The position numbers were made by a program, and so were the translations under genes. Positions 1 through 10,564 of a DNA stretch of 64,000 nt are shown in pieces. Origin of the DNA: Podospora pseudocomata (Eukaryota > Ascomycota > Sordariomycetes > Sordariales > Podosporaceae); contig NC_085888.1 in assembly GCF_035222375.1 (NCBI RefSeq), forward strand, positions 1,736,001 through 1,800,000, read 5' to 3'. Below the pieces are notes generated by a model that saw nothing but the letters and a program-made list of their open reading frames with translations, was not told where the DNA came from and searched no databases. Position 1 is the first letter of the stretch; the number at the start of each line of letters is the position of its first letter.

Positions 1-64
1 TTGACGTTGATACTGGCTCTTCCACTGCGGCAGCAGGGGCAGATTTGCGTTTTCGGCCGACCAT
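1..64 (-). CDS. N-terminus of an off-window gene (partial)
   Basis: On the minus strand an ATG at 64 opens a frame that runs off the left edge. It begins MVGRKRKSAPAAA and then turns acidic. The basic KRK cluster directly after the start would suit a nuclear protein, but only 21 codons are visible. The start was chosen because it is the first ATG after a stretch that looks like a leader, with an A-rich, pyrimidine-poor context just upstream. No family can be recognised. It would be transcribed divergently from the dioxygenase gene at 754. Confidence 0.4.
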   Translation of the reverse strand, partial: MVGRKRKSAPAAAVEEPVSTS

Positions 65-753
65 TCTGAAATGATTTGAGAAAGAACCAAATGAGGGTTG
101 TGAGGGCCAATCGATCTAGGAGTCAATTCCTCTCCAAACAAGAGCTGATCTTTGTGACGGTTGCTCAATGACGTTCGCGATCCGAGGAATATTCCAGACG
201 AGCGGGGATGTCATGGCAGTGCCCGTGTTCTGTGTTCTGTGTCGCGAAAGCACGTGCCTCTTCTTTAATTGGATTATGTCGTCTATAACACTTGCCCCTC
301 CTTTACCATCACCGACCAGAGATGTCGAGCTACAAATCTATGTGCTTCATCAAAGTGAAGACACTGGATGCTTCAGGGTAGCACCGCAGCCATGGGAAAG
401 CCACCCTTGAAGCATACATACGTACGCCCCGTCGAGGATCTTTTGTGCGTGGATCTTCCCCAGAAACTACCCCAAACAGCCCCCGGATAGTCCCGCACAA
501 TAAGCTTTTCTCTCTTTCCTTCTTTCTTTGAACATTTCCTGACAAGCAATTCTCGTCCTGCATCATCGCGCGTTACCTACCCCACACTTTCTCTTCTTAA
601 GAACTTCCCCAACCCCCAGCCTCCCCCGCGCATCTCCAACCCTGCTTTCTAACCTCACCTAACCCGCATCCTCACCCATCCATCCCACTTGACAACCCCA
701 TCCCTGCTATCCCACCCCTTTTCCAATCACTGTTCGCCTCTCCCATCCTCACC
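65..753. other. Divergent intergenic region
   Basis: This stretch separates the partial minus-strand gene from the plus-strand dioxygenase. The last 200 bases, from about 560, are strongly C/T-rich on the plus strand, as is common for promoters and 5' leaders of filamentous fungi. No TATA box or open frame with protein-like composition was convincing. Confidence 0.5.
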
Positions 754-1677
754 ATGACCAACCCCTCCCCCCTAGCCCGGCTAACAACCCACGGCTACGT
801 GATAATCCCCTCCTTCCTACCCCCCTCCACCCTCTCCGCCCTCCGCACCGCCTCATCCACTCTCATCTCCCTCTCCTCTGCCGGCCAATGGCCCCACGTC
901 CGCACCACAGGCAAACAATTCCCCCCCTGGGACCCCTCCCTAGTCCCGCACTCGGCCGGCATCTGGGGCGTCCAACACCTCCTCCACCCTTCCCTCCCCC
1001 TCCCCCCCTCCCAACGCGAGGCTTTTGTCAAGCTCTACTTCTCCCCCGCGCTGCTCTCCCTCTCCCGGGAAATCCTCTCCCTCCCTCCGCCTGACGGCCT
1101 GGTAATGGAACTGTTCAACCTGCTGTGTGGGCCCAGCGACGGGAAAGGGTTCGAGCTCTCCTGGCATAGGGACGACATTCCCGCCTCGGCGACGGAGGAG
1201 GAGGAACGGGAAAGGGTGTGTAAACCGGGGGAGGTGTACTCTCACACGCAGTGGAATTTGCCGTTGTATGACGACAGCAGTTTGGTTTTGGTGCCGGGGT
1301 CGCATTCACGGCCGCGGACGGCAGCGGAGCGAGAGGCTGATCCTCATGGGGGTGATTTGGAGGGGCAAGTGGTGGTGGAGCTGAAGGCGGGGGATTTGGT
1401 GTTTTACGATAACAACATCCTCCATCGGGGGGTGTATTCGGGGGGTAAGCAACGGATGACGCTTCACGGATCGGTTGGGAGGGCGGATGGGGGGGGGGAG
1501 GGGATGAAGAAGCGGGCGAGGAATGTGCTGCAGCACGGGGTCGGGAGCTGGGTTGAGCGGGCCGATTTTTCTTGTTTGGGGGAGGGGGAAGAAAGGAAGA
1601 CGGCGGAGGGGATGAGGAGGAGGTTGGTTGAGATGGGGAGGGCTGCTGGAGAGGTTGGCTACTCGCTTGTCGGCTGA
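754..1677 (+). CDS. Phytanoyl-CoA dioxygenase (PhyH) family protein
   Basis: This intronless gene encodes 307 aa of the Fe(II)/2-oxoglutarate-dependent PhyH family. The N-terminal motif (TTHGYVIIPSFLPPSTL) matches the family's opening strand and helix. The iron-binding facial triad is visible as SWHRDD (His138, Asp140) and the distal His224 in LHRGVYSGGKQRMTLHGS, where the Arg after KQ is the likely 2-oxoglutarate anchor. PNLPLYDDSSLVLVPGSH-like core residues lie between them. The start follows a C-rich leader with a good context (CTCACCATGA). Codon use is very G/C-rich and changes from C-rich in the first half to G-rich in the second. Substrate is unknown: fungal members act on fatty acyl-CoAs, secondary metabolites or other small molecules. 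The family call is firm, the substrate is not. Confidence 0.88.
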   Translation: MTNPSPLARLTTHGYVIIPSFLPPSTLSALRTASSTLISLSSAGQWPHVRTTGKQFPPWDPSLVPHSAGIWGVQHLLHPSLPLPPSQREAFVKLYFSPALLSLSREILSLPPPDGLVMELFNLLCGPSDGKGFELSWHRDDIPASATEEEERERVCKPGEVYSHTQWNLPLYDDSSLVLVPGSHSRPRTAAEREADPHGGDLEGQVVVELKAGDLVFYDNNILHRGVYSGGKQRMTLHGSVGRADGGGEGMKKRARNVLQHGVGSWVERADFSCLGEGEERKTAEGMRRRLVEMGRAAGEVGYSLVG

Positions 1678-2251
1678 AAAGGAGGGATATATCTAGTTTT
1701 TTTAAGTGCAGCGTATGGATATCGCCCCTAGTTTCTCGAACTATGAGAATGAGCTGCTCGGACGGCTGTTTTTTTGGACTTCAGTCTGTGATTCAGCAAG
1801 ATGTGCCAACCATGGAATACGCACAGCTGCTCTTTTGGCTCCTCTAGAATCACTTCGAGAAAACCGCGGCGGCTCTCACGCCAACTCCATCTCATTCATT
1901 ATTAACGGCCGGCAGGTGGGGGGTATCGAAGCAGCACACACACATAACCGTCTCAGCTACCCAGTTCCCCTCCCTCCTTGCTTCAACAGCAAAAGTATAA
2001 AAACAACAAAAAAAGCAATTGGTATCTCGTTCGGCAATTCATTACCGTTGGTTTCCCTTTCCCAAGCAACAAAAGCGCCCCGCAACACAAAAAAAAGAAA
2101 GAAAAAAGAGAAAAAAAAAGGAACAACAGATTCAACCCAACTCGACTCAATATCGCCAAGCTTCCCGCGCAACCAAAGCCATGGTCATTTTCGTATTTCG
2201 TTATGCCGTCGACTTCGTTCGTTTCGTTATGGAAGCGGGGGTGAGGGGCGC
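1678..2251. other. Convergent intergenic region
   Basis: This holds the 3' flanks of two convergent genes. It is rich in A runs between 2060 and 2120. The open frames crossing it are low-complexity and are shadows of the Ala/Pro-rich gene at 2252. Nothing else is visible. Confidence 0.5.
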
Positions 2252-3181
2252 TTAGGCAGTAGTGGTGGTGGTAGCCGCAGCAGGAGCAGCAGCCGAGGCA
2301 GGAGTGGCCTCGACAGCCGGAGCAGCAGCCGCCTCCTCCTTCTTCTTCTCCTCGACAGCCGGAGCGGGAGCGGGAGCGGGAGCAGGGGTCTCCACGGCGG
2401 GAGCAGGAGCCGGCTCGGCAGCGACTGGGGCCGGAGCAGGAGCGGGGGTCGGCTCGGTGGCAGCTGTCGGAGCAGCAGCCGCGGCGGTGGTCTCAGCAGC
2501 GGGGGCAGCTAAACCTTAATGTTAGCACATCTCAACTTTTGTTTTTCTTTCTGCCGTCACAAAGATACGAACCAGCTGGGGCGGGAGCCTCCTCCTTCTT
2601 CTCCTCGGCAGCAGCAGCGGGAGCAGCTTCAGTAGCAGCTTCAGTAGCAGCTATCATTTGTTAGTATTTTTCCAAGGTTCCCCTGACTTCCGAAACCAGA
2701 CACAACTCACCAGCCGGAGTCTCAACAGGGGCAGCCGCAGGGGCCGTCTCGGTCTTGGTGGCCTCGGTACCAGCAGTGGCAGCGGTACCAGCGGCCGCGG
2801 CGGGAGCAGCAGTGCTGCTCTCACCAGTAGCAGCAGCCGGGGCCGCCGGGGCCGCCTCGTCCTTCTTGGCCTTCTCCGCGTCCTTCTTCGCCTTCTTCTC
2901 GGCCCGGCTCTTGAAGGCAGCCTTGAGCTTGCCCTTCAGGTTGTCGAGAGCGCCGAATGCTGTTTATGCGCCAAAAGCGGTTAGCTCACGATATTCCTCT
3001 TTTCCAGCCGCTTCTCGCTTCTCGCTTCTCTTGCCTTGTCCGACGCGACACATTGCTTCCGAGCATAGTCGCACACGAGGCAACGCCATCAAAATGGCCG
3101 AGGGGGACATGCAGGGCCGTCGCGATGGATGATCGAGGAGATAAAGCCAATGTGATAGGGAAACTTACGGATTCCAGGCAT
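2252..3181 (-). CDS. Ala/Pro-rich small protein with basic N-terminus
   Basis: Four exons on the minus strand (3181-3169, 2959-2711, 2650-2573, 2508-2252) join in phase to 198 aa. Donors are GTAAGT, GTGAGT and GTTCGT, and acceptors are CAG, TAG and TAG. The protein starts MPGIPFGALDNLKGKLKAAF, a short amphipathic basic helix. A Lys-rich helical stretch of AEKKAKKD-like repeats to about residue 40 follows, and then a long Ala/Pro/Thr/Glu low-complexity tail with alternating PAPAPA and EEKKEE blocks. No catalytic domain, signal peptide or membrane segment is visible. The first exon carries only four codons plus one base, which is why a simple longest-frame reading misses the gene. Homologues of this composition are found across Sordariomycetes to my knowledge, but I know of no function. 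The splice model is well supported by phase. Confidence 0.72.
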
Positions 3182-3305
3182 GATGGCGGTGGTTGATGGG
3201 TATCAGCTAACAATGTTGGTCCAGTTGTTGAAGATGAAGGAAAGCTGCTGCGTTGTCGCAAAGCTGGCTGGGGCGTTGTCGTGCTCGTGTGTGGAAGAGA
3301 GGAGA

Positions 3306-3345
3306 GAAGAAGAAGAAGAAGAAGAAGAAGAAGAAGAAGAAGAAG
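3306..3345. repeat. (GAA)n microsatellite
   Basis: About 13 GAA units lie in the leader of the minus-strand Ala/Pro-rich gene, giving a CTT-rich 5' untranslated region. Confidence 0.85.
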
Positions 3346-3857
3346 CAGTGGAACAGAGAAACTTCCGTGGTCGCAGCAAGCTGGGAGGAGAGGAAGAGAA
3401 GGAAAGAAGGAAGAAAAGGGGGAAAAGGCGGCTGGAGAGTAATGTCAAGGTTTATTATGTGAGGCGGGTGTGACCCTTAAAAAAGCGGATCATCGTGGCC
3501 CGCGCCGCCGCGCCTCATCAGACAACCACAACCACCACCACACATATAACAACAATAGGATACCCCCCGTCAACCAGGCCGTCAGGTTCTATCAAGTTCC
3601 GGACCTGCTTTGGTATGTCTGCCTACTAGGACCTTGAAGAATCACCCGGGTCTGTGGCACCAACCCCCCAATGCACCTATCTGATGAAGGCAGGGCGCGG
3701 GGACAAGTTTGACAGCCAATTCACAGCTCCGGGTTCTCTCTGTTCAGTTGTACACATGCCACAATCTGAGACAGGCCAAAAGCTTCCACCACATCTGTGA
3801 AGAGGAAAATCCACTTTCCCCGCAATCGGGCAGACATGGGTTCCCATGGATGGCCTG

Positions 3858-3867
3858 TCTCTCTCTT

Positions 3868-3908
<41 letters not shown>
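3858..3908. repeat. (TC)n(AC)n compound microsatellite
   Basis: A TC-dinucleotide tract of about 27 bases passes directly into an AC-dinucleotide tract of about 24 bases. Confidence 0.9.
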
Positions 3909-4222
3909 TTGATATTTTTTGTTGAACAGGAGGGTCACGACACCCAGGTGGACAATGATGCAAAATGTGGTTTGTCATAGGGAAGGCTTCAATGTTCATT
4001 AGCATGCAGATTACAACCACAAAATCCCTGGTGACGGAATCACAAAAAGGTACCATAAAAGGCCTAAGCGAAATGTCAAAATGCATCCCACGAAAATACG
4101 AAGCCTTGCCTTTTGGATGCGACGGGCTAGCGACGATCTCGATGCAACTGCAACTTCAACGGCGGGCGCAGGTGATATTAGATTGCCAAATATTAGGATG
4201 ACAGGCGGTTAACATGATATTC

Positions 4223-4225
<3 letters not shown>

Positions 4226-4264
<39 letters not shown>
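4226..4264. repeat. (TC)n microsatellite with TATC tail
   Basis: An uninterrupted TC tract of about 30 bases is followed by three TATC-like units. Confidence 0.9.
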
Positions 4265-4265
<1 letters not shown>

Positions 4266-5067
4266 ATCAAGCATGAATAGCAGCACCCTTCGGGGTCCTG
4301 ATGCTGCAGAAGGGGTCCAGCTTCTGCCGGTGGTCCAGACCGCTGATATTCTGAAACGGGGGGCAAAGCTGCCAAAGCCAAGTTCCAGTGTGAGGGATAA
4401 GCATAATCCCCCTTGTCCGCCCCCACCTTGGGGTGGTTTGGGGCGATGGGATTGGTTGGGTTGGTGGTGTTTCGAGTTTAATTGATTGCCGCCCGTGTTC
4501 GTGTTGGGACGCGTTTTTCTTTGACAATATTTTGTTTGAGGAGGAGGAGGCACCGCACCGCCTTGACATCAAGTCATAGCTCTCTGTCGTGTTCAGAACT
4601 GCAGCTGTCATGCATCCTGCATACGTCAGTCAGTTCACTTTTTAGGACTCAATGAAGTTTGCTGCTACAGGTACAGAAAGGAGGGAGGCTGTGACAGATC
4701 CCAAACACGAGGAGAGAGAGTACTGGTATTCTCTTCAGCTCTCAGTCATCCTTCTGACTGTCAGGTCAAATACGTGTCTGCTGGGTATCATAGATTCCCT
4801 TCCCTTGATGAATTGCCTCTTCACCGTCTTACTCCCCCCCCCCAAGAATACCTGATTATGGATTATGCTAGCAACATGACACAACTCGTTGCATCCTTCC
4901 AAGCCTACAACAATACAATGAATCACACCCCCCTCTCAGGGGCAAACAAACAGGCACTCACCACCTCCCAGCAGCTTGGAAATGACTCTGCAAAGAGTCT
5001 ACCTCTCTTCCCATTCACGTTTCAACGAATAAACCAACCACCACAGAAAGAAAACTCATCCCCGAAC

Positions 5068-5094
5068 AAAAAAAAAAAAAAAAAAAAAAAAAAA
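5068..5094. repeat. A27 homopolymer
   Basis: A run of 27 adenines. It inflates one plus-strand frame with poly-lysine but marks no gene. Confidence 0.9.
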
Positions 5095-5954
5095 CTTGAC
5101 GCCGCCCGGTTCGGGGAGGAGCCGATAGAGTTGACAAAGATGGATGAATCCAGAGCCAAGGCCGTGGAGATGGAGATGGGAGAAGGCGGAAAATATCGAA
5201 TGTCCAGGCCGCTGCCGGCCGAAAAATAATCGGGGTTTTGCCCGCTGTCTTGCGGTGCCCTGATGATGAGGAGGGAAGGAGCTGAGAGGTACCGAAGACG
5301 GTATGTTGGGATGTGAAAGTTTCAGAGGGGACAAAACAATGGGTAGGGAGAGCATACGACTTCAGAGACGTGATATAGTTAAGGTCCTAGTGGAGAAGGA
5401 AACATTTAGGAGATGGGGATTGAACGAGCATCAACAGCCGTAACCAACAGTCTTACTTTCCACACCGTAAAGTTGTCATCTAAGAGCCCAAGTGTCTACA
5501 CTGCATCCGCAGTTTTATCTTCCGACAATCTTCACTAACCCCAGATTCTTGGACAAGACACGGCCACATAGGTAGGTAATAGGTTTATGGTTTTAATCAG
5601 CTAATATATATGAATGGTATCATCAGCCTTTTGAATCGGGCAAAATCAACAGCCCCAATCCAATTTCATCCTTCCCAACTCCTTCCCCCCTTCTTTATTG
5701 TGACCCATCCTCGAAACAGACACACACACACACAAAAGAAAAAACGCCTCGCTTCCCGCTCCCCTCCTCTAAAGCCAGGACTGTTCCAAACGTTGTTCTT
5801 CTACCCTCCAAGTGTGGCAGCAGGTCTCATGATTCAGGTCACACAACAAACAACATCGTTCTTCCGAGCACACCCCTTATCCCACCAGTCGTAACCTTTC
5901 TCAATCCCAGACAAAGTACCCACTCCCCCTTCTACTCTTGGCAGTAGTGACCCC

Positions 5955-8900
5955 CTAATTCACCATCGCCTCCTGCTGCCCACTCCTCGCAGCAAACCAG
6001 CCCCCCCTTTCCCACTCTCCCGGCACATACAACGCCCTCTCCCTCACCCCATCATCCACAATCCCCTTCAACAGCTCCTCCAACCTCTTGAAGTCGATGG
6101 GCTTCAGAATCCACCCGTCAAATCCCGCATCAACATACGTGTCCTTTTCCCTCTCCACCAAGCTCGCCGAGACCGCAATGATTGGTATTCTCCCATGGTT
6201 CTGTGCAATGGCGGACAGTTCGGGGGGCTGGGGTCGGCTGCTCGATGTCTCGAATGTCCTGATCATCTTGGTGCTAGTAAGGCCGTCCACGATGGGCATC
6301 TGCTCGTTATTAGCAAAGGGTTGCGACCAAGGCAAGATGAGAGAGAGAAACATACCTGCATATCCATGAGCACCACATCATAGCCCCTAGGTTTCTCCCC
6401 ATACATTGTCGCGCAATCTTCGCCGTTCAGCGCATGGGAAACCTTGTGCCCAGCCTTTTCCAACCGCTTCCTCAAAACCTTGAGGTTGATCGGATCGTCC
6501 TCGGCAACGAGGACTTCCAAGCCTGGCGTGGCAACAACCTCGCCCGCACTCGTCGAGGCGGCAACCTCCCGAGTGTTCTCTCGAACGTCAGGGGTGGGCG
6601 GTATTTCAAAGAGGATACCCGACGTCTCGCTCTGCTGAGGCAGCGATGGCTTGTCGTGGTACTCGTCTGGTATGCGTACAGGTTTCAGCGGGGTCCTGGA
6701 GTCGTTGATGAACCGCACTCCCGGTGGGCTTTCGTGAGAGGCAGGGGGTTCGGTGAGAGGTTGTGACTGCTGTTTGATGTTGGTGGGAGAAGAGCCTGAC
6801 CGAGTAGGTTCAGATGGCCTGACCCGCCTTGTAGGGCTCAGAGAGCGTGTTGCATGGCCGTCTTTGGTACCTGGTGCTGGTGGATTGTAATATGCGCCTC
6901 GGGAGCTCCGTCGTCGTTTGGCTAATTCAGGGTCCAACTCGCCCCAGGTGATGGGTGTTTGGATAGCATCGATTAACCGTTCGGCGTCGCTCATCCCACT
7001 CTTGGCACTGCTCTTGCTGGCTATGCTACGGTGGCTGTGCGTGCTTTTGGAGTCATCAAAGCTTTTCTTTGCTGATATCGACTGGTTGGTATGGATGGAT
7101 CCGCCGCTTCCCCTGTTGACGACGATGACCTCTCCGTCGGTGGGTCGAGGTGTCGACGCTGCCGCGACGGATCCAGTTCTGGAAGTCTCTGACAGGGCAC
7201 CCGAGGCTGTCGCTGTCCCGTCTGCCGAGGCGGCATCCTCGGGAAGCTCAAACGGCAACTGCATAACAAAGCGAGATCCTTTGCCCGGCTCAGATTTGAG
7301 CCGAAGTTGGCCGTCCATGTTTCGCAAGATACGCGCCACTACTGCCAGCCCCAACCCAAGAGTTCTGTCCTTTTCCGGCTTTTCCTTGTCGCGGGCGCCC
7401 TCGAGCGGACTGAACATATCGTCACCCTCATCCGTAGAGACTTGTTCGAGATCTCTAAACAAGGCATCGAGCTGGGTATTGCTCATACCCGAGCCCGTGT
7501 CCTGCACCACGATCTCGACCCGAACTCGACGCTCAAGGAGTTCGGCCAGGTACAGCTCGACCCTGACATGACCGGCCGATGTGTGCTGCACGGCATTCGC
7601 TGTCACGTTGGCAACTGCCTGTCGGACGCGACGTTGGTCCCCATACACGAACTTTGGAAGCCCAGGATGCTCGATGAACTCGTATTCGATGCCCTTCCGC
7701 CTGGCGTCGTTTTTGAAGGGCTCCGTCCCTTCCCGGACGCAGGCTGGCAGGTCAAAAATCTCGTCCTTGACGAGCTCCTGGCCCTCCTCGGTTTTGGTGA
7801 GATCCAGCAGGTCATTGATGACATAAATCAACGACTTTGACGCCGAGTGGGAACGTGACAGATTGTCTCTGGTTTCCTGATCCAGGGAGCCTTCCAGCGC
7901 GATCTCGAGGTAGTTAATGATGGCGTTGAGCGGCGTGCGCACTTCGTGGGCCGAGTTTGCCAGCAAGAGTCTTGTGAGCCGGCTGCTCTGCAGCGCCGCC
8001 TCCTTCTGCCGCCAGACCTCGATGAACTTGCCGTAGACCAAGCACAGCACTGCGGCCGTCTCGACCTGTTCCTCAGACCAGTCTCGGCTCTTGCCCACCA
8101 CGGTCTCGTTCCACACCTTGAAACTCGTCCGCGGCTGGAGGTAGGCCTCTGTCCCTTCTTTAAAGGTTTTCTCGTACGGATTTCCCGCCCACTTGACTTC
8201 CTTGACCTGGCCCTTCCGGAAGAAAACGATGAAATCATTGCCGCCGACACTCAAGGGGACGTATAGCAGGCCAGCGATGACCTGAAACCCGGGTGGGTAA
8301 TGCAAATCGGGAAAGTCAACCTTGACGTCTTGCGTGGTGAGGACGGAGGTGAATTTCCGAAGCCGGAGATACTCGAGCATTGCCAGGGCCTCCTGAGAAT
8401 GCTCAACCTTTCCTAGAATCTTGGTCTCTTCTCGAATAGAAAGCATTCCAAAATCGGCATCGAAGAGCTTGAGCAAGTCGTCGGAGGAGGCAATGATGTA
8501 GCCCGACGGGTTGTGTTCGGTGGGCACCGTATTGATCAGTTTGCGAGCTTGCAGACGCGATGCGTAGGAGAGGCGTTCAATGTTGCGCGAAACTGTGTCA
8601 CCGACCAGCCGGCACATCTTCCTGATGGGAAACGAGACTCGCATGCCCTTGGGGCCATACGAGTGGCAGGCAATCAGCCCCCACAGGTCGCCAAAGGCAT
8701 TAATCGATATCGACATGGAGGAGCGAACAGCCATGTTGGCGAGGTATTTGAGATGAATTGGTGACATGGCCCGGAGATAGGAATGGGTCATGTCCAGGGG
8801 CACTTCGAGGTCCTCTGTTGACCGGCACACAATTCTGGCCGTTTCGAGGTCTCGATCATAGAGAAGGCGAACTTTGTTGAGCTTGTACAGTTCACGCGCC

Positions 8901-10564
8901 TGTTTCGGAATGTCAGAGGCAGGAAAATGCAGTCCCTTGTACAGATCCCTGGTGAGTGCTGGGTCGACAAGCTCCGTGACCACCTTGCCGTTAAACATGG
9001 AATCGAACTGGTAAATCATGACGCGATGAAAACCTGTCAACTCTTTGACGATGCCCACCAGAATTTTCAGAAAGATCTCTAGGTTTGGCGCGTTGGCGAG
9101 CTGTTCCTGTACTTGGCTCATAATGTCGAACACCTGCATGGCACCGGCCTCTCCCCTACGCTTTCGCGCGCTCCTCAACACCCGCAACGGTTTGCTCAGA
9201 ATCTCGGTGGACTCGGTGAGCTCTTCCAAGGTCGGGTTCGACTGCAGTGTATCCTCTGGCAGATTAAGCGTGTCTTCATCGACAGGGCGTAATGGATTTT
9301 GAAGGTCATTGTCCAACTCAAATTCGCACACGATGAGATTGGGATGTGCCGGGTTAGTGTGAATGGCACACCACAGCTTGACAGACTTGTCATGATTTGG
9401 CGGGCGGAGAGACAGACTGAAGACCTCGGGACCGTTGGTTGCTGGATCTGCATCCTCGTCTCTAATGAAGTCGACATGGTCCAGCAGATTATCGGCCTGC
9501 TCGTCGCTGAGGATATCCAGAAAATCGCCGAGTGCGAACAGCTCCTGGGGTCGGTACCCAATGATTTTTTGTGAGTTTTCACTGACGTGCCGTACTTGCA
9601 ACCGGCCCTCGGCGTCTTCACGCAGGGTCAGAAGCATGCCAAACCCTTGGACCGCGCCGGGGGTATGAATGGGCTCATCCTCGCACCGCTGCAGCTTCCC
9701 GTCCCGCCCCGTGATGACGGCGTGTCCCTCGTCCGTCATGACATGCGTGAAGCGAGTTGTGTAGAGTGAGTCGGGAATCGACGGGGCGATGGAGGATTTG
9801 CGTTCTGATAGGGTTTCCTCGGCGCGACTCGGTGTTTCGGTTACGGCCTGCTCCTCGTCGGATGAATCGGCCAGAGAGAGCGGCATGGGATTGCCGTATC
9901 TTTCTGCGTCCGCTTGAATGCTGGAGAGCGACCCTGACACAGTCTGTTGTCGACGCTCTCGCGCAGTGGGAGCGGGCGGCGACCACGGAGCGGCTGCCGG
10001 AGTCACAGGCAGCGAAGCCGCAACTGCAGACCGGCCCCGTGCAAATGGAGTACGCTCCGAATGTAGCTCCAGTTGTTTCCCATTGCTGAAACCTGGGGTC
10101 GGAGGGATTGGCGTGTGTCCTGGCTCTGAAAGCGACATCTTCCGTCGCGGTTCCTGCTCGCTCGACTTTCTCCCCATCGGCCCAGGCTCCCCAACACTGA
10201 TGACGGATCGGATGGGAAAGACGCGATCTGTGGGATCCTGAGCGGTCCCCTGGCCGAGCTGGCGATCTTCAGACGCACTCCATGATGACACGGCGGTCGA
10301 CATGGCCGTTGGCGACTGCGTAACCTCACTTGGGATGGAAGTGCCTGTGTCAACATGGGTGGTTCCAGTTGTCGATGACTCGGTGCATACCTCCTCTTTG
10401 TCGCCCACGTCGGTGGCGATTCTGTCAAGTGTCGGTTTCCCATCCTCTGGGGCACCTCCTTTTGGATCCATGCCGGGAAAGACGTCGTCGCGAGACCTAG
10501 TAGCCTCGTCGTTAGGACCAGCTTCCGCGGCAGACCGAGTTATACAATCATTCCCCTCGGGCAT
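5955..10564 (-). CDS. Fungal phytochrome, hybrid histidine kinase (PAS-GAF-PHY-HK-REC)
   Basis: Two exons (10564-6356, 6299-5955; 56-nt intron with GTATGT donor) encode 1,517 aa. After a disordered N-terminus of about 270 aa comes the chromophore pocket. Cys294 lies just before EDEPIHTPGAVQGFG, where bacteriophytochromes and fungal phytochromes attach biliverdin. A PAS domain follows, then a GAF domain with FPASDIPKQARELY and MSPIHLKYLANMAVRSSMSI, then a PHY domain with the PRTSF tongue motif. The kinase core has its phospho-acceptor in NSAHEVRTPLN (His873), an N box (VTANAVQHT) and G boxes (DTGSGM, GLGLAV). A disordered linker leads to a receiver domain with phospho-acceptor Asp1401 (VLMDMQMPIVDG, split by the intron) and conserved Lys in LKPID. 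The first ATG is 10564; nearby upstream codons are TTG. It should act as a red/far-red sensor that feeds a His-Asp phosphorelay. Confidence 0.95.

Larger units (their letters stand above)
3346..5954. other. Repeat-rich intergenic spacer without a confident gene
   Basis: Open frames here are short and built from simple repeats or poly-A, and none shows conserved motifs or paired splice sites. The stretch holds the 5' flank of the Ala/Pro-rich gene, three separately listed simple repeats and the 3' flank of the phytochrome gene. Confidence 0.55.
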
